Translations under genes and position numbers: made by a program
Shown: positions 14,599-20,772 of the stretch, piece by piece
How the letters are laid out: the number at the start of each line of letters is the position of its first letter
Numbering within the stretch: position 1 is the first letter of the stretch
Origin: Dorea sp. CAG:317
GTDB lineage: Bacteria; Bacillota; Clostridia; Lachnospirales; Lachnospiraceae
Assembly (NCBI GenBank): GCA_000433535.1
Contig: FR892665.1
Coordinates: 37,283 to 58,054 of the forward strand
Direction of reading: 5' to 3'
Length of the DNA stretch: 20,772 nt
The notes under the pieces: generated by a model
Told to the model about the DNA's origin: nothing
What the model saw: the letters and a program-made list of their open reading frames with translations, nothing else
Database searches by the model: none

Positions 14599-15192
14599 AT
14601 GGATAAAAAGAAAAAAGTGTTGATTATTTTACTTGTATTTGTCCTCCTGTTCGGAGGAGCCTCGGTATTATATAAGCAGCTTGGGAAAAATGCAGATGCA
14701 AACCAGCTGTCCTCTGAAACGGATGTTGCTTCTGAGGAACAGGATGATAAAGACGAAGCAGAGGATGAAAGGGCGATGGCGCCTGATATGACAGTTTATG
14801 ACCGGGATGGCAAAGAAGTGCATCTGTCAGATTATATTGGGAAACCGATTGTGCTAAACTTCTGGGCAAGCTGGTGCGGACCATGCCAGAAGGAAATGCC
14901 GGATTTTAATGAGAAGTATCAGGAGCTTGGAGAAGAAGTACAGTTTTTAATGATCAATATGACAGATGGGTCAAGAGAAACTGTGGAGAAAGCGTCAGCA
15001 TTTATAGAGGAACAAGGATATGGATTCCCGGTTTTCTATGATACAAAGTTTCATGCGGCAAACGCTTATGGGGCAAATTCTTTGCCGACAACATTTTTTA
15101 TTGATGCGCAAGGGAAAGTGACTGCACAGGCGAAAGGGGCAATCGATGGAGAGACCTTGCAGAGAGGAATTGATATGATCACAGAGAAATAG
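14599..15192 (+). CDS. Membrane-anchored TlpA/ResA-type thioredoxin-like protein
   Basis: A 197-aa protein with a basic start (MDKKKK), an uncleaved-looking hydrophobic anchor (7-25), an acidic low-complexity linker (about 35-60) and a thioredoxin-fold domain (61-197). The active site is WASWCGPCQKEMP with Cys93 and Cys96. The cis-proline loop is SLPTTFFID (Pro163), and the N-terminal APDMTVYDRDGKEVHLSDY is typical of TlpA/ResA proteins. It would be the extracytoplasmic acceptor of electrons from CcdA and reduce protein disulfides, methionine sulfoxide reductase or peroxide-handling partners. Both active-site residues are ordinary Cys, in contrast to the Sec in the first gene of the operon. 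Ribosome site AGGAGAT. A strong hairpin terminator follows immediately. Confidence 0.94.
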   Translation: MDKKKKVLIILLVFVLLFGGASVLYKQLGKNADANQLSSETDVASEEQDDKDEAEDERAMAPDMTVYDRDGKEVHLSDYIGKPIVLNFWASWCGPCQKEMPDFNEKYQELGEEVQFLMINMTDGSRETVEKASAFIEEQGYGFPVFYDTKFHAANAYGANSLPTTFFIDAQGKVTAQAKGAIDGETLQRGIDMITEK

Positions 15193-15198
15193 TGGAGA

Positions 15199-15233
15199 AA
15201 ATGCCAGAGCTAAGAAGTATAGCTCTGGCATTT
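15199..15233. terminator. Bidirectional terminator between convergent genes
   Basis: A perfect 14-bp stem: AAATGCCAGAGCTA-type arm at 15199-15212 and its complement at 15220-15233, loop AGAAGTA. The plus side continues TTATTGG and the minus side continues TTTTC. It lies between the TlpA-like gene (+) and the cytidylate-kinase-like gene (-). Confidence 0.85.
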
Positions 15234-15238
15234 ATTGG

Positions 15239-15844
15239 TTATTTGATTCCTTTATATAGATTTTCTAACAGGGTGATCAATTCATCTTCCGGAATACTGC
15301 TGCTGTCTACACAGATTGTGTACTGACTCATATCGGTCCATTTCTCATCGGTGTAAAATTCATAATAACATCTTCGCTGTTTATCCATGCGTCGAATGAG
15401 TGACTTTGCATTTTTTTCATCTGTGCAAGCTCGTTTTGCAATTGTTTTGATTCGATCTTCCAGAGGAGCATATACGAATACACTGCGACAGTTTTCGTTA
15501 TCGCGCAGAATATAGTTTGCACATCTTCCTACGATGATACAGTCTTCCTTCTCCGCAAGTTCACGGATGATTTCTTCTTCTGCATCAAACAATACATCGT
15601 TGATGGGTTCTGAACGATATTGAGGAGACATTTGATATTCGTCCTCTACCGGATACCGCCACATGCTTGCCCTCTTTTCGTCGACTTTGACCAGTTCTTC
15701 ATAAGGGATACCCTTGCGTTCACTTGCCAGTTTTAAAAGTTCACTGTCATAGAAACGGATTCCGAGTCTTTCGGACAATGCTTTTCCGAGTCTTCTCCCG
15801 TTGCTTCCATACAGTCGGTTAATAGTAATGATACGTCCACTCAT
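15239..15844 (-). CDS. Cytidylate kinase-like family protein
   Basis: A 201-aa P-loop protein of the Cytidylate_kin2 type. N-terminal ITINRLYGSNGRRLGKALSE is the nucleotide loop; the usual form is G-S-G-G-R, here GSNGR. Further family blocks: GIRFYDSELLKLAS, DCIIVGRCANYIL, and RRMDKQRRCYYEFYTDEKW. Relatives are common and often multicopy in Firmicutes, but their substrate is not established; the essential CMP kinase Cmk is a distinct protein. ATG with strong AGGAGG site. The gene has an extended -10 promoter (15937-15945) and an unusual structured 5' leader (15861-15909). It is convergent with the redox operon and shares a bidirectional terminator. Confidence 0.9.
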   Translation of the reverse strand: MSGRIITINRLYGSNGRRLGKALSERLGIRFYDSELLKLASERKGIPYEELVKVDEKRASMWRYPVEDEYQMSPQYRSEPINDVLFDAEEEIIRELAEKEDCIIVGRCANYILRDNENCRSVFVYAPLEDRIKTIAKRACTDEKNAKSLIRRMDKQRRCYYEFYTDEKWTDMSQYTICVDSSSIPEDELITLLENLYKGIK

Positions 15845-15860
15845 GATCCTTCCTCCTTCT

Positions 15861-15909
15861 GTCTGGCGGTAGAATTGTAGAAGTGCAAAGCACGAAAAAG
15901 TCGCCAGAC
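15861..15909 (-). promoter_or_regulatory. Structured 5' leader of the cytidylate-kinase-like gene
   Basis: On the minus strand, GTCTGGCG and CGCCAGAC form a perfect 8-bp outer stem enclosing about 33 nt. Inside is a small GTGC-TTT-GCAC hairpin, and the remaining bases are unpaired (ACTTTTTC and TTCTACAATTCTAC). The outer stem ends just upstream of the AGGAGG ribosome site. It could be a cis-regulatory RNA or an RNA-stabilising hairpin. I do not recognise it as a named riboswitch. Confidence 0.5.
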
Positions 15910-15936
15910 ATCTTTTGACACTGTAATTATGTATAT

Positions 15937-15945
15937 ATTATAGCA
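15937..15945 (-). promoter_or_regulatory. Extended -10 promoter of the cytidylate-kinase-like gene
   Basis: On the minus strand TGC-TATAAT, a perfect -10 box with TGn extension. No convincing -35 is seen 16-18 nt upstream. Predicted start near 15930 gives a leader of about 85 nt. The region 15845-16044 otherwise contains AT-rich sequence and the terminator at 15994-16022. Confidence 0.6.
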
Positions 15946-15993
15946 CAATTTAGAGAAAAAGGTAAAAATTTCATGCAATAATAAAAATATAAA

Positions 15994-16022
15994 TAAAAAA
16001 GACAGGCAAATCAACCTGTCTT
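15994..16022 (-). terminator. Rho-independent terminator of the small membrane protein gene
   Basis: On the minus strand AAGACAGG pairs with CCTGTCTT (8 bp, 8-nt loop) followed by a T-rich tail (TTTTTATTT). It is 22 nt after the stop of the gene at 16045-16485. Confidence 0.88.
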
Positions 16023-16044
16023 AATTAGTAACTCGTCTGTAATC

Positions 16045-16485
16045 CTATTTGTTTCTCAGTCTTGCAAAGAAGCCTTTTTTCTTCTCCGGTGTGTCCAGCG
16101 GACCTCTAAGTCCCTTAACTCCGGTTATGTAAATACCGCTTATCGTAGCTTTTACTTCTTTCTTTACAGGAATGATCGGATAAATCTGTGCATCGCACAT
16201 TAAAGTCATAACCTTTGGTCCAACCTTTGCTTTGACAACCGGCACTTTAGAACGGCGAAGATACTTTGGTGTGTTCTCGACAACGATTGGCGGGAATCCA
16301 GCATCTCTTAAGCGAACACGGCCTTTATCAATGATCAACATGGAAACAGTCTGCTTTACAGCATCTAATTGCTCCTGCTGTTCTGCCTGCTTTTTCTCTG
16401 CTTTTTTTCCGAGAAAATATAATACGATACAAGCAATGATCAAAATCGCTAAGATAACTAATAATACAATCGTAACTTTACTCAC
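16045..16485 (-). CDS. Conserved membrane-anchored protein of unknown function
   Basis: I placed the start at GTG 16483-16485 because TAGGAGG lies 6-7 nt upstream; the longer frame to 16521 (MESVKKICRRLA...) has no ribosome site and includes the ribosome site itself. The 146-aa product has one N-terminal hydrophobic helix (about residues 4-26, TIVLLVILAILIIACIVLYF) and a short coiled-coil-like Lys/Glu/Gln segment (27-50). A basic domain follows, with MLIIDKGRVRLRDAGFPPIV, PKYLRRSKVPVVKAKVGPKV and ISGIYITGVKGLRG, then a Lys/Arg tail (EKKKGFFARLRNK). The domain probably faces the cytoplasm or the wall depending on orientation, which is not certain. I have seen similar proteins only in Lachnospiraceae and relatives, without a known function. 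Confidence 0.72.
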   Translation of the reverse strand: MSKVTIVLLVILAILIIACIVLYFLGKKAEKKQAEQQEQLDAVKQTVSMLIIDKGRVRLRDAGFPPIVVENTPKYLRRSKVPVVKAKVGPKVMTLMCDAQIYPIIPVKKEVKATISGIYITGVKGLRGPLDTPEKKKGFFARLRNK

Positions 16486-16614
16486 GGCTAACCTCCTACA
16501 AATCTTTTTCACGGATTCCATTGTATCATACCTTGGCGGACAAGTGCAAGAGATTTACAGGTTATTTGAAGGGTTATTTACGGAAAGGAGAATATGAAAT
16601 AAGTGTGAAAAAGG

Positions 16615-16643
16615 TTTTCAGAAAGTACAGAATATGGTATAAC
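16615..16643 (+). promoter_or_regulatory. Sigma-A-type promoter for the FKBP-like lipoprotein
   Basis: TTTTCA (16615-16620), 17-nt spacer ending TGG, TATAAC (16638-16643), so also an extended -10. The leader to the ATG at 16697 is about 45 nt. The rest of 16522-16614 shows nothing convincing. Confidence 0.65.
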
Positions 16644-16696
16644 ATAAGAAGTGTCTGCAAAAAGGCCAAGAAAGAGTGAAATAGATGAGGTGTATT

Positions 16697-17752
16697 ATGA
16701 AAAAGACAATCGCAGTTTTATTGACAGGTGTTATGGCATCAGCGCTTTTGTTGTCAGGATGTGAAGCAAGTAAAGGGCTCGAAAACGATGATATTAAGAT
16801 TACTCAGTATAAAGGGATAGAAATTGATGAGGTAGAAAAAGCCAAAGAGGTTACAGATGATGATGTGGATTCATTTATTAAATCCATGCAGGAGTCTCAT
16901 GCAGAAGTGACAGAGATTACAGACCGCGCAGTAGAAGACGGGGATACGGTAAGCATTAATTTTGTCGGCAAGATGAATGGGGAAGAATTTGAAGGCGGTT
17001 CTGCAAAAGACTATTCTCTGACGATTGGTTCCGGTGTATTTATCGAAGGGTTTGAAGACAGTGTGATCGGACATAAAGCAGGGGAGACTTATGACTGGAA
17101 CGGGAAATTCCCGGATGATTACGGCAATGCGGAGATGGCCGGAAAAGATGTAGTATTTACAATTACAGTAAATGCTATTACAAAGGAAGACGTGCCGGAG
17201 CTTAATGATGAATTTGTAAAGTCTGTGTCTGAAACATCTAAGACAGTAAAAGAATATAAAAAAGAAGTAAAAGAACTGCTTCAGAAGGATGCAGAATTGT
17301 CTTATGAATATTCTGCAGAAACAGCCGTATGGGAAAAGGTGATGGAAAATACGGAAGTAAAGAAATATCCGGAAAAAGAACTGAAAGAAACAAAAGAAAA
17401 TTGGATCAAACAGTATCAGACAGCAGCAGAATATTACCAGATGGAATATGAGACATTTATTGAAGAGCAGATGGGAATGACGGTAGAAGATTTCGAAAAA
17501 CAGATCGAAACTGCTGTAAAAGATACCATCAAAGAGAAGATGGCAGTTGAAGCAATTGCCGATAAAGAAAAGATCAAGCTGGACGATAAAACGTACAAGA
17601 AAGAATTGAAAAATATTGTCAGTGATTATGGCTACGAAAGTGTCGATGCTTTGAAAGAGGCGGTTGAGGAAAAAGATCTCAAGAAAGAAGCGTTGAAAAA
17701 TGTAGTGATAGAAAAACTTGCAGAAAAGAGTATTCAGGTGAAGTCTGAATAA
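16697..17752 (+). CDS. Trigger-factor-like FKBP peptidyl-prolyl isomerase lipoprotein
   Basis: A 351-aa lipoprotein. MKKTIAVLLTGVMASALLLS is followed by lipobox L-S-G-C (Cys22). I use the ATG at 16697, since GAGGTG lies just upstream; the ATG at 16685 would place four residues (MRCI) in front. The FKBP-type domain is at about 80-160: VEDGDTVSINFVGKMNGEEF, EGG, then TIGSGVFIEGFEDSVIGHKA. A trigger-factor C-terminal-like helical part (about 165-350) contains DVPELNDEFVKSVSE. The layout is that of trigger factor without the ribosome-binding N-domain, exported as a lipoprotein. It is probably an extracytoplasmic foldase. It has its own promoter and a strong terminator, so is expressed alone. Confidence 0.92.
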   Translation: MKKTIAVLLTGVMASALLLSGCEASKGLENDDIKITQYKGIEIDEVEKAKEVTDDDVDSFIKSMQESHAEVTEITDRAVEDGDTVSINFVGKMNGEEFEGGSAKDYSLTIGSGVFIEGFEDSVIGHKAGETYDWNGKFPDDYGNAEMAGKDVVFTITVNAITKEDVPELNDEFVKSVSETSKTVKEYKKEVKELLQKDAELSYEYSAETAVWEKVMENTEVKKYPEKELKETKENWIKQYQTAAEYYQMEYETFIEEQMGMTVEDFEKQIETAVKDTIKEKMAVEAIADKEKIKLDDKTYKKELKNIVSDYGYESVDALKEAVEEKDLKKEALKNVVIEKLAEKSIQVKSE

Positions 17753-17756
17753 AAGG

Positions 17757-17784
17757 AAAAAGACCGGTCAGCCGGTCTTTTTTT
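17757..17784. terminator. Bidirectional terminator, overlapping the end of the AraC gene
   Basis: AAAAAGACCGG (17757-17767) pairs with CCGGTCTTTTT (17772-17782), loop TCAG, followed by further T residues. It ends the FKBP gene. Read on the minus strand, the loop contains the TGA stop of the AraC gene, and its last codons (Lys-Lys-Thr-Gly) are formed by one arm of the hairpin. Confidence 0.92.
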
Positions 17785-18829
17785 GACTGTTTTTTCGATA
17801 TTGACCGGGTGTCATGCCGGTTTCTTTTTTAAAGATGCGGATAAATGTCTCTGTGTTTTCATAACCAAGACTCAGAGAAATGTCGTTGATGGTGTCTGTT
17901 GTATTGACGAGAAGACGTTCTCCCTTTCTAACCCTCAGCGCACGTTTCCATTCACTGAACCCCATGCCGGTTGTGTTTTTGATCAGTTTGGAGCAATAAG
18001 AGAGGGAAAAGCCAAAATGCCGGGAAATATCTGCAAGCGTCACAGTGTCAATATGCTCCTGTATATAATTCAGCACGAGAAAGTCTTCCAGACCGCGCGT
18101 ATGGCTGGAAGAATAAGAAGACTCCATGGTGTCCTGAAATCTTCGCATTGTATCTGCGCTTAAGTAAGTCATCATCCCAATCAGGATCTGATCAGAAAAA
18201 GCATCGTGATTCAAATGTTCATAATACATTTTCAATACGAAGGACTTCCAGGAATCCTGTGTGTGATATACGAGGTATTCTAAGCGGTGCTGGTTGTAAA
18301 GCCCTTCTTTAAAAAACTGGCTCTGCAGATTGTTTCCGCTGGCGAGCGGGAGAAACATCTGGTGAAATGTTTTCTGCTGAATCAAAATATTAAAAACAAC
18401 AGCCTGATCCTGAAAGACCTCTATAGTATGATAAATTCCCGGGGCAATGAAAATTACATCCCCTTCAGAGAAATGTTTCCGAGTTGTACCAATGTTCTGG
18501 GTACATGTTCCATGATATACAAATACAATTTCAAAAAAATTATGGCGATGAAGAAATGCGGGAGTGTAGCGGTTATGTCGGCTGATATACACATTTCGCT
18601 GTTCGCCTTCTTTAAAATATTCCTCATCGTTCATCTCGTAGGAAATAATCTCAGGAAGAAGCTCTGGGATTACGAGATGGCGGCGTATGGCGTCCTCTTT
18701 ATCCACACCGGATAAGAAAGCTTGAAGCTCTCGGGAGGATTGTCCGGCTTCATAGTAATCTCTATAAAATTTCTCGTCTTCATTTAATAGAAAAATCTGT
18801 TTTTCCAGCGTTTTGTATCTTACATCCAT
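17768..18829 (-). CDS. AraC family transcriptional regulator (cupin plus HTH)
   Basis: A 353-aa regulator. N-terminal cupin sensing domain: AFLHRHNFFEIVFVYHG (His94, His96, Glu100), then FSEGDVIFIAPGIYHTIEVF. The C-terminal pair of helix-turn-helix motifs is at about 248-347: TLADISRHFGFSLSYCSKLI, with TTGMGFSEWKRALRV, then INDISLSLGYENTETFIRIF and KKETGMTPGQYRKN. It is divergent from the GPH symporter gene, and this layout commonly means a sugar-responsive activator of the adjacent transporter. The inducer is unknown. ATG preceded by AGAGGATAAC. The stop codon lies in the loop of the terminator shared with the FKBP gene. Confidence 0.93.
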   Translation of the reverse strand: MDVRYKTLEKQIFLLNEDEKFYRDYYEAGQSSRELQAFLSGVDKEDAIRRHLVIPELLPEIISYEMNDEEYFKEGEQRNVYISRHNRYTPAFLHRHNFFEIVFVYHGTCTQNIGTTRKHFSEGDVIFIAPGIYHTIEVFQDQAVVFNILIQQKTFHQMFLPLASGNNLQSQFFKEGLYNQHRLEYLVYHTQDSWKSFVLKMYYEHLNHDAFSDQILIGMMTYLSADTMRRFQDTMESSYSSSHTRGLEDFLVLNYIQEHIDTVTLADISRHFGFSLSYCSKLIKNTTGMGFSEWKRALRVRKGERLLVNTTDTINDISLSLGYENTETFIRIFKKETGMTPGQYRKNSQKKTG

Positions 18830-18909
18830 ATTGTTATCCTCTTCATGTAAGTATGTCCGGGTTTTTGTCTGTTTATTGTTTTGTTCCGTTCGATTTTATG
18901 TTATCCTAT

Positions 18910-18938
18910 ATTTTCCCATAGAGGACAAAAAAAGTCAA
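18910..18938 (-). promoter_or_regulatory. Candidate promoter of the AraC regulator gene
   Basis: On the minus strand TTGACT, 17-nt spacer, GAAAAT. The spacer on the plus strand contains the CCATAGAGG stretch, and an imperfect inverted match CCTAT...ATAG(A)GG at 18905-18924 could be an operator. Moderate confidence only. Confidence 0.5.
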
Positions 18939-18959
18939 TTATATGGACTAATGTGCCAA

Positions 18960-18988
18960 TTAAAAATCGTAAAAGATTTGTATATAAT
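18960..18988 (+). promoter_or_regulatory. Candidate promoter of the GPH symporter gene
   Basis: TTAAAA (18960-18965), 17-nt spacer, TATAAT (18983-18988). The perfect -10 with a weak -35 is typical of an activator-dependent promoter, consistent with the divergent AraC gene. The leader to the ATG at 19055 is about 60 nt. Confidence 0.6.
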
Positions 18989-19054
18989 ACAGACATTGAT
19001 TCATGCAAATGCAGGTTGAAATGTAGTGTACGAGAGAGGAAAGGTGTGAGAAAA

Positions 19055-20425
19055 ATGGAACAATTGCAGAATTCAAAGACTGTGACCAGAGGATTTCTGT
19101 ACAGACAGAGATTTGGGTATGGACTGGGAGATTTTGCCTGTAACCTGATCTGGCAGGTAATATCCTTATATTTACTTTATTTTTATACAAATGTTGTGCA
19201 TTTGGATGCAAAAGCAATTGCTGCAATGTTTGTTGTGTGTCGGGTGATCGATGCGATTACAGATGTGTTGGTGGGATTTGCCATTGACAAGACGAGGACG
19301 AAATGGGGGAAGAGCAGACCGTGGTTCTTGTTCGGGGCAATTCCATTTGCCATTTCCGCGTTTCTGGCATTTAGCGTGCCGGACATATCTCCGGATGGGA
19401 AGCTGGTTTACGCCTATGCGACTTATATTTTCCTGTCCTTTATGTATACGGTAGTAAATATTCCGCTGGCATCTATTTTACCGACTTTGACGGACGATAT
19501 GAACGAGAGAACGGTGTTGGCAACATGGAGAAAATTCTTGGCATTTCTCGGTTCATCCATTGTTTCTGCTACGGCATTGACGCTTGTAGAAGTGACCGGA
19601 CGGGGACAGGAAGCGCTGGGCTTTCGGATTGTGATGGGAATGTTTGGAGTGGTAGGCTGTGTATGCTTTTTCCTGACATTTTTCCTTGTAAGAGAAAATA
19701 ATCTTCAGGAAAATGTGAAAAGTGCAACTTTGAAGGAAACGATACATTCGCTCGGTCAGAATACTCCTTGGAAATTATTTGCGGTGAATATTATGTTTAT
19801 GTGGACCGGATATTTCCTTCAGTCTTCGGCGCTGGTCTACTACTATAAATATTATATCGGAAGTACATCTATGGCTTCTCTTGTGGCAACGATCATGACG
19901 ATGATTCCGATGGCGGCAAACTTAACGGTTCCTTTTCTTGCGAAGAGGCTTGGGAAGCGAAATCTGTATTCCGGTGCGGCGGCAGTGCAGTTCCTCGGTC
20001 TTGTGGTAATCCTTGCAGGAGGTTTTCATACAGGAATCATCGTTGCAGGTGCAGTAATCTCAGCGTGTGGTTATGGAGTAAAGGAAAGTATTTACTTCTC
20101 TATGCAGGCAGACCCGGTAGACTACGGAGAATGGAAGACGGGAATTCAGGCAACCGGTACGCTGTCATCTCTGAATGGTTTCCTCGGAAAAGTCGCACAG
20201 GCGGCAGCAGGAGGAATCTCCGGTTTGCTTCTTGCGTGGGGAGCGTATGATTCGACGGCGGTTACGCAGACAGCAGAAGCGTTAACTGCAATCAAAGCAA
20301 TGTATCTCTATATTCCAATGATCTTGCTTGTGTGTTCTATCGTTACGATGCATTTTTACAAATTAGATAAACAGTTCCCTCAGATTCAGAAGGAATTGGA
20401 AGATAGAAGAAAGGAAAAAAGGTAA
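19055..20425 (+). CDS. GPH-type MFS sugar:cation symporter
   Basis: A 456-aa, 12-helix transporter of the glycoside-pentoside-hexuronide family. The family signature is complete near the N-terminus: FGYGLGDFACNLIW, then CRVIDAITDVLVGFAIDKTR and TKWGKSRPW. The second half has TTIMTMIP-like and GYGVKESIYFSMQADPVDYG, another GPH hallmark. Family members such as MelB, LacS and UidB import glycosides or uronides with Na+ or H+; the substrate here cannot be assigned. I use the ATG at 19055 after GAGAGGAAAGG; the upstream in-frame extension contains the promoter region. It is divergent from the AraC regulator, and a second transporter starts 6 nt after its stop. Confidence 0.93.
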   Translation: MEQLQNSKTVTRGFLYRQRFGYGLGDFACNLIWQVISLYLLYFYTNVVHLDAKAIAAMFVVCRVIDAITDVLVGFAIDKTRTKWGKSRPWFLFGAIPFAISAFLAFSVPDISPDGKLVYAYATYIFLSFMYTVVNIPLASILPTLTDDMNERTVLATWRKFLAFLGSSIVSATALTLVEVTGRGQEALGFRIVMGMFGVVGCVCFFLTFFLVRENNLQENVKSATLKETIHSLGQNTPWKLFAVNIMFMWTGYFLQSSALVYYYKYYIGSTSMASLVATIMTMIPMAANLTVPFLAKRLGKRNLYSGAAAVQFLGLVVILAGGFHTGIIVAGAVISACGYGVKESIYFSMQADPVDYGEWKTGIQATGTLSSLNGFLGKVAQAAAGGISGLLLAWGAYDSTAVTQTAEALTAIKAMYLYIPMILLVCSIVTMHFYKLDKQFPQIQKELEDRRKEKR

Positions 20426-20431
20426 ATTACA

Positions 20432-20772
20432 ATGAATGAAACAACGAATAAGAAACAGTATATGCCTTTAGTAGGGGCAGCAGGTATCGGGTCCATGCTT
20501 GGGTCCGGAATCATTATCGGATTGTCGGCAACGATCACCGTTTGGCAGAGTGGCTTAGGATTAAGTGACGGGCAGGTGGGAATTCTGTCCGGTGCACTGA
20601 CATTTGCGATTGCGGCGGGCTCTCTTCTGGCAGGAAATATTACAAAAGCGTTAGGCTTGATTCGTTCTTTTAACTATTTAAATCTTCTGTATGCAGTGGG
20701 AGCATTGATCTGTGTATTGTCCGGGAATTTTCCGGTGTTATTGGCAGGCTTGATTCTGGCAGGCTTTGCTTC
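20432..20772 (+). CDS. MFS transporter, 3' end cut by window
   Basis: The ATG at 20432, 6 nt after the GPH stop, opens a frame that runs 113 codons to the window end. The product begins MNETTNKKQYMPLVGAAGIG, has hydrophobic helices (about 12-32, 47-68, 78-96, 98-113) and the motif G-I-L-S-G-A-L between helices. This is typical of the first four helices of a major facilitator transporter. The sequence differs from the GPH protein upstream. The ribosome site would lie inside the end of the GPH gene (GAAAGGAAAAAAGG). It is probably co-transcribed with the GPH gene; substrate unknown. Confidence 0.85.
   Translation, partial: MNETTNKKQYMPLVGAAGIGSMLGSGIIIGLSATITVWQSGLGLSDGQVGILSGALTFAIAAGSLLAGNITKALGLIRSFNYLNLLYAVGALICVLSGNFPVLLAGLILAGFA

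Noticed and set aside
15915..15943. Plus-strand TTGACA with an AT-rich -10-like region, possible small RNA promoter
   Set aside because: The -10 candidates (TTATAG, TATAGC) are poor and nothing recognisable lies downstream on the plus strand except the complement of minus-strand features.
16594..16602. Minimal ORF ATG-AAA-TAA with a good ribosome site (AAAGGAG)
   Set aside because: It lies upstream of the predicted promoter of the FKBP gene, so is probably not in that leader; start-stop elements this short arise by chance.
18881..19054. Longer N-terminus for the GPH symporter
   Set aside because: The extension covers the promoter and leader, has no hydrophobic or family sequence, and the ATG at 19055 gives the standard start.

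Overview
The window looks like a chromosomal segment of a spore-forming, low-to-mid GC Firmicute, most probably a gut Lachnospiraceae (Dorea / Mediterraneibacter / Blautia-like). The reasons are the dnaE-pfkA pair, the sporulation genes sipL-like and spoIIR, the AGGAGG-type ribosome binding sites, and several small proteins I associate with that family. The genus assignment is an inference.

Layout. 1-1000 (-): 5' two-thirds of malQ, cut by the window edge. 1106-5441 (+): a PrcB-family lipoprotein, a SPOCS/LysM protein (sipL-like), ispE, a GntR/FadR-type regulator and spoIIR. 5474-8213 (+): a tightly packed set of a Mn-type CDF transporter, an acyl-ACP thioesterase and an S1-domain CvfB-like protein. 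8266-8499 (+): a 77-aa orphan protein with its own promoter and terminator. 8584-13563 (+): dnaE, pfkA (own promoter inside the end of dnaE) and a DUF1934 protein.

13728-15192 (+): a three-gene thiol-redox operon. Its first gene is an unrecognised selenoprotein gene. A 66-residue DUF6132-like membrane protein has an in-frame UGA at codon 36, exactly where the family motif G-C-x4-C-x-I-T-S-N/S-P has its second cysteine. Its TAA stop overlaps the ATG of ccdA, which is followed by a membrane-anchored TlpA-type thioredoxin. A SECIS-like hairpin lies 31 nt after the UGA. Normal gene calling would end this gene at codon 35 or drop it. I think this is the most novel item in the window: a probable selenium-dependent extracytoplasmic electron relay (cytoplasmic thioredoxin to CcdA, then TlpA and/or the selenoprotein).

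15239-16485 (-): a cytidylate-kinase-like protein with a structured 5' leader, and a small membrane-anchored protein of unknown function. 16697-17752 (+): an FKBP/trigger-factor-like lipoprotein. 17768-18829 (-): an AraC regulator, divergent from a GPH-type sugar symporter (19055-20425, +) followed by a second, truncated MFS transporter. This last block looks like a sugar-uptake locus that continues beyond the window. Apart from the selenoprotein locus, the window is mostly housekeeping and sporulation DNA with no insertion sequences, tRNAs, rRNAs or CRISPR arrays that I can see.
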